From Tenebrionibacter intestinalis (GTDB lineage: Bacteria; Pseudomonadota; Gammaproteobacteria; Enterobacterales; Enterobacteriaceae), in assembly GCF_016632365.1 (NCBI RefSeq), contig NZ_JAEPBH010000024.1:14197-65705 (forward strand): a stretch of DNA of 51,509 nt, read 5' to 3'. Made by a program: the position numbers and the translations under genes. Within the stretch, counting starts at the first letter, position 1. Each line of letters opens with the position of its first letter. The notes under the pieces are model-generated. The model was given only the letters and a program-made list of their open reading frames with translations. It was not told where the DNA came from and searched no databases. Positions 21,637 to 31,505 of this stretch are shown here, piece by piece.

Positions 21637-23289
21637 ATGTATTCTGGGGTAAAGGCGCTGGCAGCGGCGCTGGTGGCTATATATGCGCTGGCAAGCGGCG
21701 GCGCGTATGGCTGGGAGAGGGACAAAACCTATAAAATTACCATTTTGCACACCAACGATCATCACGGTCACTTCTGGCGCAGCGAACGCGGCGAATATGG
21801 TCTGGCGGCCCAAAAAACGCTGGTTGACCGGGTGCGCAATGAGGTGGCCGCTCAGGGCGGCAGCGTACTGCTGCTGTCAGGCGGCGATATCAATACGGGC
21901 GTGCCGGAATCAGATCTGCTGGATGCCGAACCTGATTTTCGCGGTATGAACCTGATTGGTTATAACGCGATGGCGGTAGGCAATCATGAATTTGATAATC
22001 CGCTGTCGGTGCTGCGCCAGCAGGAAAAACTGGCGAAATTTCCGTTTCTGTCGGCCAATATTTATCACAAAAGCACCGGTGAGCGGCTGTTTAAACCCTG
22101 GGCGTTGTTTAAACCACAGGGCATTAAAGTGGCAGTAATTGGCCTGACTACTGACGATACGGCGAAAATCGGCAACCCGGAATATTTTACCGATATCGAA
22201 TTTCGTAAACCGGCGGATGAGGCGAAACTGGTTATTCAGGAACTGCAGCAGACGGAAAAGCCGGATGTCATTATTGCAGTCACCCATATGGGCCACTATG
22301 ACAATGGCGATCACGGCTCTAACGCGCCAGGGGATGTCGAGCTTGCGCGTAGCCTGCCGAAGGGGGCGCTGACGATGATTGTTGGCGGTCATTCGCAGAA
22401 CCCGGTCTGTATGGCGAAAAATAACCATAAAATGCAGGATTACATTCCCGGCACGCCGTGTACGCCGGATGTGCAAAACGGCACCTGGATTGTGCAGGCG
22501 CACGAATGGGGCAAATACGTTGGGCGCGCTGATTTTGAATTTCGCAATGGCGTCATGACGCTTAAGCGCTATCGCCTGCTGCCGGTTAATCTCAAAAAAG
22601 CGCTTAAATGGGACAACGGCAAAAGCGAATGGGTGCTGTACATGCCCGCTATCCCTGAAAACCAGCAGATGCTGGCGATGCTGTCGCCGTTTCAGAAAAA
22701 AGGCCGCGCCCGGGTAATGGTAAAAATCGGTAGCGTTAACCAGAGGCTGGAAGGCGATCGCAATAAGGTTCGTTTTGAGCAAACCAATATGGCGCGGCTG
22801 ATTCTCAACGCGCTGATGGCGAGAAGTAAGGCAGACGTGGCCGCCATGAGCGGCGGCGGTATACGCGCCAGTATTGAACCGGGCGATATTACCTATAAAG
22901 ACGTTTTGCAGGTGCAGCCGTTTGGCAACACGCTGGCTTATATCGATTTTACAGGTAAAGCGTTGCAGGCATACCTGACGGCGGTTGCGCAGAAAAAGCC
23001 TGATTCCGGCGCATATCCGCAGTTTGCAAACGTCAGCTTTGTTGCGAAAGGGGGAAAACTGTCGGCGCTGCGCATTAAAGGCGAACCTGTCGACCCGACT
23101 AAAATCTACCGTCTGGCCACGTTGAGTTTTAACGCGGCAGGCGGCGATGGCTGGCCAAAAATTGATGAACACGCGGGTTATGTGAATACCGGGTTTATTG
23201 ATGCCGAAGTGCTCAAAGAATATATCCAGAAAAACTCGCCCATTGACGCAGCAACGCTAGCGCCAAAGGGCGAGGTTAACCTGAAATAA
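21637..23289 (+). CDS. ushA: Periplasmic 5'-nucleotidase/UDP-sugar hydrolase UshA
   Basis: UshA hydrolyses UDP-sugars and nucleotides in the periplasm so nucleosides can be taken up. The 550-residue protein equals E. coli in length. A signal peptide (residues 1-24, ending ASGGAYG) precedes the metallophosphatase motifs ILHTNDHHGHFW, GGDINTGVPE, GNHEFDN, THMGHYDNGDHG and GGHSQNP. The C-terminal substrate domain holds MSGGGIRASIEPG and FNAAGGDGWP. Its stop is one base from that of the convergent ybaK. Confidence 0.97.
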   Translation: MYSGVKALAAALVAIYALASGGAYGWERDKTYKITILHTNDHHGHFWRSERGEYGLAAQKTLVDRVRNEVAAQGGSVLLLSGGDINTGVPESDLLDAEPDFRGMNLIGYNAMAVGNHEFDNPLSVLRQQEKLAKFPFLSANIYHKSTGERLFKPWALFKPQGIKVAVIGLTTDDTAKIGNPEYFTDIEFRKPADEAKLVIQELQQTEKPDVIIAVTHMGHYDNGDHGSNAPGDVELARSLPKGALTMIVGGHSQNPVCMAKNNHKMQDYIPGTPCTPDVQNGTWIVQAHEWGKYVGRADFEFRNGVMTLKRYRLLPVNLKKALKWDNGKSEWVLYMPAIPENQQMLAMLSPFQKKGRARVMVKIGSVNQRLEGDRNKVRFEQTNMARLILNALMARSKADVAAMSGGGIRASIEPGDITYKDVLQVQPFGNTLAYIDFTGKALQAYLTAVAQKKPDSGAYPQFANVSFVAKGGKLSALRIKGEPVDPTKIYRLATLSFNAAGGDGWPKIDEHAGYVNTGFIDAEVLKEYIQKNSPIDAATLAPKGEVNLK

Positions 23290-23290
23290 C

Positions 23291-23770
23291 TCAGTCGCGG
23301 CGGGCGATATCGGCAAACTGCGCCTTTAGCAGCGTCGCCAGATCGCTTGCCGCCAGTTCGATATCCAGCCCGCGTTTACCGCCGGAAATATAAATGGACG
23401 GGAATTCGCGCGCCGGGGCGTCTATCACCGTTGGCAGGCGTTTTTTCTGCCCCAGCGGGCTTATCCCGCCGACCAGATAGCCGGTAGTGCGTTGTGCGAC
23501 TATCGGATCGGCCATATCCACCTTTTTCACCCCCAGCGCTTTAGCGACCTTTTTCAAATCCAACTGGCTGGCGACCGGCGTTACCGCCACGGCCAGTTGC
23601 TTCATATCGCCGCCCAGCGCCACCAGTAGCGTTTTATAAACCCGGCTGGCATCCAGCCCCAGTTTTTCCACGGCCTCTTCGCCAAAGCGGGTGTCGTTGG
23701 GATCGTGGTCGTAGGCGTGAAGCTGGAAGTTTATCTTATGCTTTTCCAATAATTTTACTGCGGGCGTCAT
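23291..23770 (-). CDS. ybaK: Cys-tRNA(Pro)/Cys-tRNA(Cys) deacylase YbaK
   Basis: A trans-editing enzyme that removes cysteine mischarged on tRNA-Pro by ProRS. It has 159 residues, identical in length to E. coli. The family lysine is in [16 protein letters not shown] (near residue 46), and the glycine-rich loop is [18 protein letters not shown]. It is tail-to-tail with ushA. Confidence 0.96.
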   Translation of the reverse strand: MTPAVKLLEKHKINFQLHAYDHDPNDTRFGEEAVEKLGLDASRVYKTLLVALGGDMKQLAVAVTPVASQLDLKKVAKALGVKKVDMADPIVAQRTTGYLVGGISPLGQKKRLPTVIDAPAREFPSIYISGGKRGLDIELAASDLATLLKAQFADIARRD

Positions 23771-23851
23771 ACTTTTTACTCATGTTTATCAAAGGGCATC
23801 GTACCGGGGCCAGGCAAGCGCTGACCAGGAAAATTCATAACTGTCGTGACA

Positions 23852-23880
23852 TTGACTGCCTTACCAGGCGACAATACTGG
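23852..23880 (+). promoter_or_regulatory. Putative promoter of chiX
   Basis: A -35 TTGACT (23852-23857) is followed 17 bp later by TACTGG (23875-23880). The spacing places transcription start near 23886, at the base of the first ChiX hairpin. The -10 is a weak match, with an overlapping AATACT alternative. Confidence 0.5.
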
Positions 23881-23884
23881 CTTC

Positions 23885-23965
23885 GGCGGTCGCGGCCGCC
23901 GGGATAATGACAATAATAAATACATTCCTCTTTGACGGGCCAATAGCGATATTGGCCATTTTTTT
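23885..23965 (+). ncRNA. chiX: Small RNA ChiX (MicM/SroB)
   Basis: ChiX is an Hfq-dependent sRNA that silences the chitoporin gene chiP and is itself titrated by chbBC mRNA. The 3' half, from ATTCCTCTTTGACGGGC through the terminator hairpin GGCCAATA-GCGA-TATTGGCC and T7 (23938-23965), matches my memory of E. coli ChiX essentially base for base, including the target-pairing segment. The 5' hairpin (CGGCGG...CCGCCG) has a different sequence but the same place and shape, followed by the A/T-rich linker. The ybaK-ybaP location is also the E. coli one. The exact 5' end is inferred. Confidence 0.9.
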
Positions 23966-24764
23966 AATCTTTTTTTAGTAATTCCGGCAGGCTGTCTTCG
24001 CCATAGAGGTGTAGCGCTCCAACCGCAACGACGTAGCGCCCCGGCGGCAGCGTGCGCAAAAAGTCGCGCCAGCGGTAGTTGCGTTGCGTCATCATCACAT
24101 CATAAAGTTCACCGCTGAAGGTATTTGGCAGTGTCGCATGCTGTATGCCGGGCGTTGATTCCAGCCACCAGCTTACCATTGTTTGCAGTAACCGGGCGTT
24201 GGTATGCCAGTGTTCAAGGGTATCGTTGAGCAGCGTTAGCCCGCCATCCGGCAGCGCCTTGAGTAAATCCACCTGGCTTTGCGCGCCCTCCAGTTCGATG
24301 ACATGCTTTTGCCGAAGGTGCGCGCTTTGCAGTAGCTGAAAATCAATGCCGTAATCCGGACGTAGCCCCAGCCGCTGAGCCTGCTGGGCCTGAAGCATCA
24401 GCGCGATTTGCCAGTATGGCAAGTTGTCAATGCTGGCTACATCAAGCGCCAGCGCCTGCAGATGCCTGTCGATACGCCGCCCCTCCTCAGCGCTCAGGCG
24501 GGCGTGGAGCGGTAGTTCGCTGCCGCCAGCCGGAAAGGGCGAACCGCTGTCGCTGATATCCGCTTCAACGATGAGCGCGTCTGACTGCTGCAGTTTTTGC
24601 AGCAGGCGCGCAGAGAGGGGGGCCATATCGGGCGTTCCCATATGTATGCTGCCCACCAGGTGCAGGTAGCGGCCGCCGGGCAAAATGACGTCCAGCGCGG
24701 GCCAGGGATAGGTGGCGGTGAAAAAGCGGGAAACCAGTATACGGAGACGGTTTAACATACCCAT
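23964..24764 (-). CDS. ybaP: TraB/GumN-family protein YbaP
   Basis: A member of the TraB/GumN family (putative metalloprotease-like fold), function unproven. Conserved pieces are HLVGSIHMGTPDM near the N-terminus, LIVEADIS, YGIDFQLLQ, VIELEGAQSQ, and the C-terminal RYVVAVGALHLYGEDSLP with its AxHL motif. Three ATG codons are possible (24770, 24764, 24758). 24764 is chosen because it gives an N-terminus of the E. coli length and has GGAA at a suitable spacing. The stop codon lies within the ChiX terminator T-tract. Confidence 0.88.
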   Translation of the reverse strand: MGMLNRLRILVSRFFTATYPWPALDVILPGGRYLHLVGSIHMGTPDMAPLSARLLQKLQQSDALIVEADISDSGSPFPAGGSELPLHARLSAEEGRRIDRHLQALALDVASIDNLPYWQIALMLQAQQAQRLGLRPDYGIDFQLLQSAHLRQKHVIELEGAQSQVDLLKALPDGGLTLLNDTLEHWHTNARLLQTMVSWWLESTPGIQHATLPNTFSGELYDVMMTQRNYRWRDFLRTLPPGRYVVAVGALHLYGEDSLPELLKKD

Positions 24765-24887
24765 ACGCATTTCCAGACTGAAAAGATCATGCTAGCGCGC
24801 GGTGCGACGAGGCGCAAATGGCAGTTTTTGCACTGTAGCAGGCTTACCCTGGCTTTCGCTGTAAAACAATAACCGTCGTTAATTACC

Positions 24888-25045
24888 AGGCTGTGTCCCT
24901 TAATCCTCATGCTGCTGGCGCTGAGTGAAAACCCTGCTGGCAAGGCGCAGGGCAGAGTGACCCTCTGTTCAGGCCCAACAACGCAGTCAGCGGAGTTTTC
25001 GCACGCGCCCCGGCGGCATCCATGCAGGATTAAGGGGCACAGCCT
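24888..25045. mobile_element. 158-bp palindromic MITE-like element
   Basis: Terminal inverted repeats of 20 bp (24888-24907 and 25026-25045) differ at one position; each outer end reads AGGCTGTG. The interior is also imperfectly symmetric: a GAAAAC-rich block pairs with its partner, and the centre reads CAGAG-TGACC-CTCTG. There is no coding capacity. Such a structure fits a non-autonomous transposable element mobilised by an unknown transposase. No target duplication is obvious. It lies at the left edge of the AT-rich island. Confidence 0.7.
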
Positions 25046-25239
25046 AAGACAGGCCCATGCGCTTTGGGCTTTATCGCGCGAGCCTGGAAGTATGGGCTGG
25101 CGCAGGTAGAGGAAACCACAGCGATTTTGGGCAAAGAGACGCGGATTGATGCAGCATAAACTGTGGCGTACCAGGAAAGTAAAGCGTCGCTGCTGATTAA
25201 TTGCCTGTGCAGAAAGCATTTTTTCTTGCGAGAGGAGAT

Positions 25240-25398
25240 ATGCGTCACAAAATATTGGTAATGATTATCATTTGCAATTTGGCGGAGTTATTCTTTATAT
25301 ACAGTAAATGGGAAATGCTGTATAGCAAGTTATACAAGCAGCAACCTCAATTTATTTGGCGGAATGAGTGTTGTTGTTGCGTGTTTGCTCAGATCTGA
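25240..25398 (+). CDS. Candidate small membrane protein (microcin island gene 1)
   Basis: A 52-residue reading frame starts MRHKILVMIIICNLAELFFI, a single strongly hydrophobic helix (residues 5-21), followed by a basic, aromatic segment and four consecutive cysteines (CCCC) near the C-terminus. AGGAG is present but only 2 nt from the ATG, so the start is uncertain. It lies 43 bp before the next gene on the same strand in AT-rich DNA. No family is recognised. A small membrane protein next to a bacteriocin-like gene could be an immunity protein, but this is conjecture from position. Confidence 0.4.
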   Translation: MRHKILVMIIICNLAELFFIYSKWEMLYSKLYKQQPQFIWRNECCCCVFAQI

Positions 25399-25441
25399 TG
25401 AGTAAATATATTAATAAATTAACTCAGCGCGAGCGTCAATA

Positions 25442-25819
25442 ATGATGAAATGTATATACTTTATCTACATGCCAGGCCCAATTTTAGGCAGATTTCCACT
25501 TCAGGGGGTAAATGGCGCAGGTATTTGGGGGAATTTATTTGGCATAGGCTCTGAAGAAAAATATATTGCCACGCTTAAGAATTACGTTGCTTCTCATCAT
25601 GCTGGCTGGCGTGTGGAGCGAGATAATACTGAATCTGATATTGAGAAGCTTATGGCGCAGGGGGCGGAGATACTTGTTTGCGCACCAGGGCTTAAACTAC
25701 AGTTTTATACAAATGGCTTCAATAAAAAAAAGATTATTCATCTGAGTACAATGGAATATTCGTCAAACGACGTGAACCCTGTAATAAAACTGATAAAGGA
25801 GATTGATAATGAAAGTTAG
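25442..25819 (+). CDS. Small protein resembling a PTS IIB domain (island gene 2)
   Basis: A 125-residue product with no sure family. The order of predicted elements (KCIYFIYMPGP strand and loop, a long helix around YIATLKNYVAS, strand AEILVCAPGL, helix, strand KKIIHLS, then VIKLIKEI helix) resembles the lactose/cellobiose-type PTS IIB fold. The phospho-cysteine expected just after the first strand is absent, so it would be catalytically inactive. Two adjacent ATGs can serve as start; the ribosome site is weak. It overlaps the next gene by 11 bp, so they are translationally linked. Codon use is AT-rich compared with flanking genes. Confidence 0.7.
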   Translation: MMKCIYFIYMPGPILGRFPLQGVNGAGIWGNLFGIGSEEKYIATLKNYVASHHAGWRVERDNTESDIEKLMAQGAEILVCAPGLKLQFYTNGFNKKKIIHLSTMEYSSNDVNPVIKLIKEIDNES

Positions 25820-26096
25820 CTATAAAGTTGTATTGAAAGAAATTACTGATGAGCTGGCGCTGGCAATGGTGTCCGGTAGCGCGGGCAGCAGGGGCTGGTA
25901 TACAGGCGCGCATATAATCTGGAGCACAGTTGTTGGAGCGCTAACCAGCAAGAACTGTTCCTGGCCTGGCGGGTTCTACGGGCCAGGAAACCCGACGCCA
26001 ACAGGTTCAGGCGTATGTGTCGGAGGAGGCTGGAATATAAAAGAAGGAAGATATTGTAATTTTGATCCCTTCAACGATAACGATGTCTGTTACTGA
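25809..26096 (+). CDS. Candidate microcin/bacteriocin precursor peptide
   Basis: A 95-residue peptide. Its N-terminus (residues 10-24) reads KEITDELALAMVSGS, matching the double-glycine-type leader pattern (acidic and leucine positions, then hydrophobic, then Gly-Ser) used by class II microcins and bacteriocins. Cleavage after Gly23-Ser24 would leave a 71-residue peptide, rich in Gly and aromatics, with four cysteines (50, 70, 83, 94) able to form two disulfides and a C-terminal VCY. AAGGAG sits 7 nt before the ATG, an ideal site. It overlaps the upstream gene by 11 bp. No exporter (CvaAB-like) is in the window. Function is inferred. Confidence 0.65.
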   Translation: MKVSYKVVLKEITDELALAMVSGSAGSRGWYTGAHIIWSTVVGALTSKNCSWPGGFYGPGNPTPTGSGVCVGGGWNIKEGRYCNFDPFNDNDVCY

Positions 26097-26572
26097 TATA
26101 TATTCTTTTTGATATTGATATGATTGGAGTATGTCAGAAAGCCTGCTTTATTCCAGTAGAATATAAAATGGGCTGGCATGATTCTACGCTATCCGGGCTG
26201 GCTGCGCTAAACGCGTTTGCCCGGAATTCTAAACCATACCGGCTCAGGAAAGGAGTAAATCATAATTCGCTAATTGTGCGGCAATGCTTGCTTTAGCAGT
26301 ATCATTACGGCTTCTGAGCGCTTATGTATATTAAACAAGTCGTTGTACGTATCGGGCGCAGGGAAATAGCTCACAAGGAAAATATTTCTCCGCCGCTGCT
26401 AATTTCTCGCGCTTAATATGCGGGCAGAAATCAAACTTATCAGGATTAACCATATATTAATGCAATTAAAAATGATATAGCGCCGCATGAACGTTGGGCT
26501 GCGCGTCAACAGCCGCTGGCCGGCCGGTCTGTAGATGACCATAAAGGCTGAATAGTTGTGTTTATGGTAACT
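26097..26572. other. 476-bp gene-free stretch, right part of the island
   Basis: No intact gene. A REP-like inverted repeat lies at 26192-26225 (TCCGGGC / GCCCGGA arms around an AAACGCGTTT palindrome). On the minus strand, 26270-26350 translates to a short tail containing FNIHKRSEAVMILLK, which recalls the end of a LuxR-type helix-turn-helix domain, but the frame closes upstream; it is at most a gene remnant. The rest is AT-rich without recognisable signals. Confidence 0.5.
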
Positions 26573-26589
26573 CTGCCCCGGCGGGGCAG
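26573..26589 (-). terminator. Hairpin after copA
   Basis: A 7-bp GC-rich stem CTGCCCC / GGGGCAG with a 3-nt loop lies 8 bp beyond the copA stop. The following minus-strand sequence (AGTTACC) is not T-rich, so termination may be partial. Confidence 0.5.
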
Positions 26590-26597
26590 ATAACGTA

Positions 26598-29099
<2,502 letters not shown>

Positions 29100-29153
29100 A
29101 CCGGACTCCTTGAGTGAACGGGCCAGGACCGGCCCGGGAAATAATCGTGTTCA

Positions 29154-29184
29154 AGCATAGACCTTCCAGCAAGGGGAAGGTCAA
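29154..29184 (-). promoter_or_regulatory. CueR-controlled copA promoter
   Basis: On the minus strand, -35 TTGACC (29184-29179) and -10 TATGCT (29159-29154) are 19 bp apart, the long spacer typical of MerR-family activators. The spacer is filled by a near-perfect dyad (29160-29182) with arms GACCTTCC and GGAAGGTC, the CueR box. Copper-bound CueR, encoded 2 kb away, should untwist this promoter and activate copA. Confidence 0.92.
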
Positions 29185-29326
29185 GACGTTGTTCCGCTAC
29201 GCGTAAAAAAAACAGCACAAGCGGTTATTTTTTTATACAGAACGGTAATTTATTGCGTCAAATGGCGCGGCCGGCGGGTGCTATAGTTGTGGCTGACCTG
29301 ATTTTATGACCCAAAAGGAGTCAACG

Positions 29327-30214
29327 ATGCGCCATGAAGACACCCGTGAACTGGGGAAAAGCGGTATTCAGGTGCCAAAATTAACCTTTGGCGGCAATGT
29401 TTTTGGCTGGACGGTAGATGAAAAACAGTCGTTTTCGCTGTTGGACGCGCTGGTAGAGAGGGGGCTGTGGTTTATCGACACGGCTGATGTCTACTCGCGC
29501 TGGGCGGCGGGTAATCAGGGCGGCGAATCTGAAACGATTATCGGCAAATGGCTCAGACGTTCAGGTAAACGCGATTGTATTGTGCTGGCGACCAAAGTCG
29601 GCATGGAGATGTCGCCTGGAAAAAGCGGCCTGAAACGGCACTACATTCGTCAGGCCGTGGAAGAGTCGCTGCGGCGCCTGAAAACGGACTATCTCGATCT
29701 GTATCAGGCGCACTGCGACGATGAAGATACGCCGCTGGCGGAGACGCTTGCCGCTTTTAATACATTAATAAAAGAAGGAAAAGTGCGCGCTATTGGCGCA
29801 TCTAATTATAGCGCCGCGCGTTTTCAGGAAGCGCTTGATATCAGCAGGCGCGATGGCCTGGCGCGCTATGAAAGTCTGCAGCCGCAATACAACCTCTACG
29901 ATCGTAAAGAATACGAGGCCGGCCTGGAAAAAGCGGCGATACGGGCGAAAGTGGGCGTCATTAGCTATTATTCGCTGGCGAGCGGCTTTTTGAGCGGCAA
30001 ATACCGCAGCAAAGCGGACGCCGGGAAAAGCGCGCGCGGAGAAAAAGTAGTGACGCAGTATGTTAACCCGCGAGGGATGGCTATCCTTGATGCGCTGGAC
30101 GCGGTCGCTAAGGCGCGCCAGGCGACCCTGGCGCAGGTAGACGACCTGGCAGACGCAACTGGCCTGAATCTGACGCAGGAGGATATTGATAAGCTGGATG
30201 CAGCCAGCCGGTAA
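29327..30214 (+). CDS. Aldo-keto reductase with an internal C-terminal deletion
   Basis: An NADPH-dependent aldo/keto reductase of the YajO/Tas-like branch, 295 residues. It shows FIDTADVYS (catalytic Asp/Tyr), ATKVGM (Lys), LDLYQAHCDDEDTP (His region), and IGASNYSAARF. At residue 271 the usual ATLAQVALAWL... continues instead straight into DDLADATGLNLTQEDIDKLD. About two dozen residues present in relatives, including the strand lining the cofactor phosphate site, are missing without loss of frame. AAGGAG lies 6 nt before the ATG. The enzyme may be inactive; no partner gene is evident. Confidence 0.85.
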   Translation: MRHEDTRELGKSGIQVPKLTFGGNVFGWTVDEKQSFSLLDALVERGLWFIDTADVYSRWAAGNQGGESETIIGKWLRRSGKRDCIVLATKVGMEMSPGKSGLKRHYIRQAVEESLRRLKTDYLDLYQAHCDDEDTPLAETLAAFNTLIKEGKVRAIGASNYSAARFQEALDISRRDGLARYESLQPQYNLYDRKEYEAGLEKAAIRAKVGVISYYSLASGFLSGKYRSKADAGKSARGEKVVTQYVNPRGMAILDALDAVAKARQATLAQVDDLADATGLNLTQEDIDKLDAASR

Positions 30215-30225
30215 GTTAAAAGAAC

Positions 30226-30251
30226 GCGCCCCGCAGGCTTAACCGGGGCGC
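30226..30251 (+). terminator. Hairpin after the aldo-keto reductase gene
   Basis: An 8-bp stem GCGCCCCG / CGGGGCGC with a 10-nt loop lies 11 nt after the stop codon. No T-run follows on the plus strand; it may serve as a shared convergent terminator. Confidence 0.45.
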
Positions 30252-30280
30252 CGGATAACGTAGGGCTGACTTCACCACGG

Positions 30281-30541
30281 TTACGTTGTTGATGTTGCCG
30301 TTGCCGGTTCGAGCGATGGCGGCAAGCAACTTCTGGTTATCAAAATCATTCGGACAAAGGCCACAGCCTGGCGTGTTTTCAACGATGATTTTACCTTAAT
30401 GACGCCACCGGTAGCGCGCAGCGCCTGGTTGACGGAAATGACGCACAGTGAACAGGTCATTTGTTTGATAACAATCGTGACCTGTTTATTGGCCCAGGCC
30501 AGCGGCATAAACAGCAGCGCCAGGCTCAGCGGTTTTTTCAT
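30281..30541 (-). pseudogene. merP-like periplasmic metal-binding protein, frameshifted
   Basis: A signal peptide (MKKPLSLALLFMPLAWA) is followed by VTIVIKQMTCSLCVISVNQAL and VKSSLKTRQAVAF, closely matching MerP (heavy-metal domain with CxxC, here CSLC). After AVAF the frame loses similarity, but the next frame continues NDFDNQKLLAAIARTG, which aligns with the MerP C-terminal half. So a one-step indel near 30352 has broken the gene. Start ATG at 30541 has AGGA upstream. The locus lies beside copper genes, so the ancestral metal is unknown. Confidence 0.7.
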
Positions 30542-30576
30542 TCTGTTCCTCCCCACAGCCACGCCAGCGCATAAGG

Positions 30577-30939
30577 CTACGTTGCAAGCGTAATGATAAG
30601 CGGTAGCGCCAGCCAGTACAGGGCGCGCAGCATGCGCAGGCTGATAGCGTTGAGGCATAACGGGCGTGGCGACAGGTAAATCCGCCAGAACTCGCGCGCC
30701 ATCATTCCGGCGGCCAGCGCAATCAACGGCATTTGCAGCCAGGCGAGCGCAGGCAGGTTGGTTAGCCCGGCGGCGGACAGGCCGAACAGCAAATAAAGCA
30801 GCGGGCCGATACAGTAAAAAGACGAGGCCAGCGCCGCAGCCAGCGTTATAAGCGGCCCTTTAGCGCTGTTCTGTGCCAGGGCGGGCGTGACCAGCCCCGG
30901 GGCGGATAACGCGGCTACGCCTCTAAGGAATTGGCGTCT
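30577..30939 (-). pseudogene. merT-like membrane protein fused to a Tat-type signal, no start codon
   Basis: The open frame reads [16 protein letters not shown], a typical twin-arginine signal, then ALAQNSAKGPLITLAAALAS, which runs into a MerT-like membrane protein (SSFYCIGPLLYLLFGL, EFWRIYLSP). The first MerT cysteine pair is reduced to one (YC for CC). No ATG, GTG or TTG exists in frame between the upstream stop (30967-30969) and the twin arginine; the first possible start is a TTG at 30792, deep inside. It probably is a deletion fusion or start-less relic, 35 bp before the broken merP-like gene. Confidence 0.55.
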
Positions 30940-31100
30940 TACCTTATGTCCAGAGAAAGCAGGAGCTTAACGCCGCAACTGCGGACATCGGGACGTATTA
31001 TGTGTCTGTCTTGCAAAGGCGCCAATCTTTCGTCCCCTTTTTGTGGCGGCAGGGTAAAATAGGGCTATTCACCGGCGTCTATCGCCGTGCAGGAGGGATG

Positions 31101-31505
31101 ATGAATATCAGCGATGTGGCGAAGCGTACCGGCCTTACCCGTAAGGCGATACGTTTTTATGAAGAAAAAGGGCTGGTAACGCCGCCGCTGCGAGCGGAAA
31201 ACGGCTATCGTAGCTACGGGCAAAAGCATCTGGAAGAGCTAACGCTGTTGCGCCAGGCCCGGCAGGTGGGGTTTACCCTTGAAGAGTGCGGTGAGCTGGT
31301 GGCGCTGTTTAACAACCCGGCTCGCCATAGCGCTGACGTGAAGGCGCGCACGCTGAAAAAAGTGGCGGATATCGAGCGCCATATTGCCGAACTCAGGAAG
31401 ATGCGTGAGAAGCTAATGTCGCTGGCAGAAAGCTGCCCTGGGGATGACAGCGCGGACTGTCCTATCATTAATAATCTTTCGGGCTGCTGCTATGGCGGGA
31501 AATAA
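31101..31505 (+). CDS. cueR: Copper-responsive MerR-family activator CueR
   Basis: CueR senses cuprous ion and activates copA (and cueO elsewhere). The 134-residue product reads [20 protein letters not shown], with winged helix-turn-helix, dimerisation helix, and the copper loop [12 protein letters not shown] holding the two ligand cysteines. The tail GCCYGG is also typical. ATG at 31101 has AGGAG 5 nt upstream; an adjacent ATG at 31098 is too close to that site. Repeat copy A follows 20 bp later. Confidence 0.96.
   Translation: MNISDVAKRTGLTRKAIRFYEEKGLVTPPLRAENGYRSYGQKHLEELTLLRQARQVGFTLEECGELVALFNNPARHSADVKARTLKKVADIERHIAELRKMREKLMSLAESCPGDDSADCPIINNLSGCCYGGK

Noticed and set aside
21910-23172. 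420-codon open frame antisense to ushA
   Set aside because: It mirrors the high-GC codon pattern of ushA, has a His/Arg/Gln-rich composition without any family resemblance, and lies wholly inside a certain gene.
25046-25164. Plus-strand tail ARAWKYGLAQVEETTAIL... ending in a stop after the MITE
   Set aside because: It reads like the end of a protein but is short, has no start, and I could not assign a family; too little to call a pseudogene.
25442-26096. Toxin-antitoxin pair
   Set aside because: Overlapping small genes suggested it, but the second product has an export-type leader and cysteines for disulfides, which fits a secreted peptide better than a cytosolic toxin.
30577-30969. A functional mercury resistance (mer) module
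   Set aside because: The merP-like gene is frameshifted, the merT-like frame lacks a start and a key cysteine, and there is no merA or merR; the adjacent regulator is clearly CueR.
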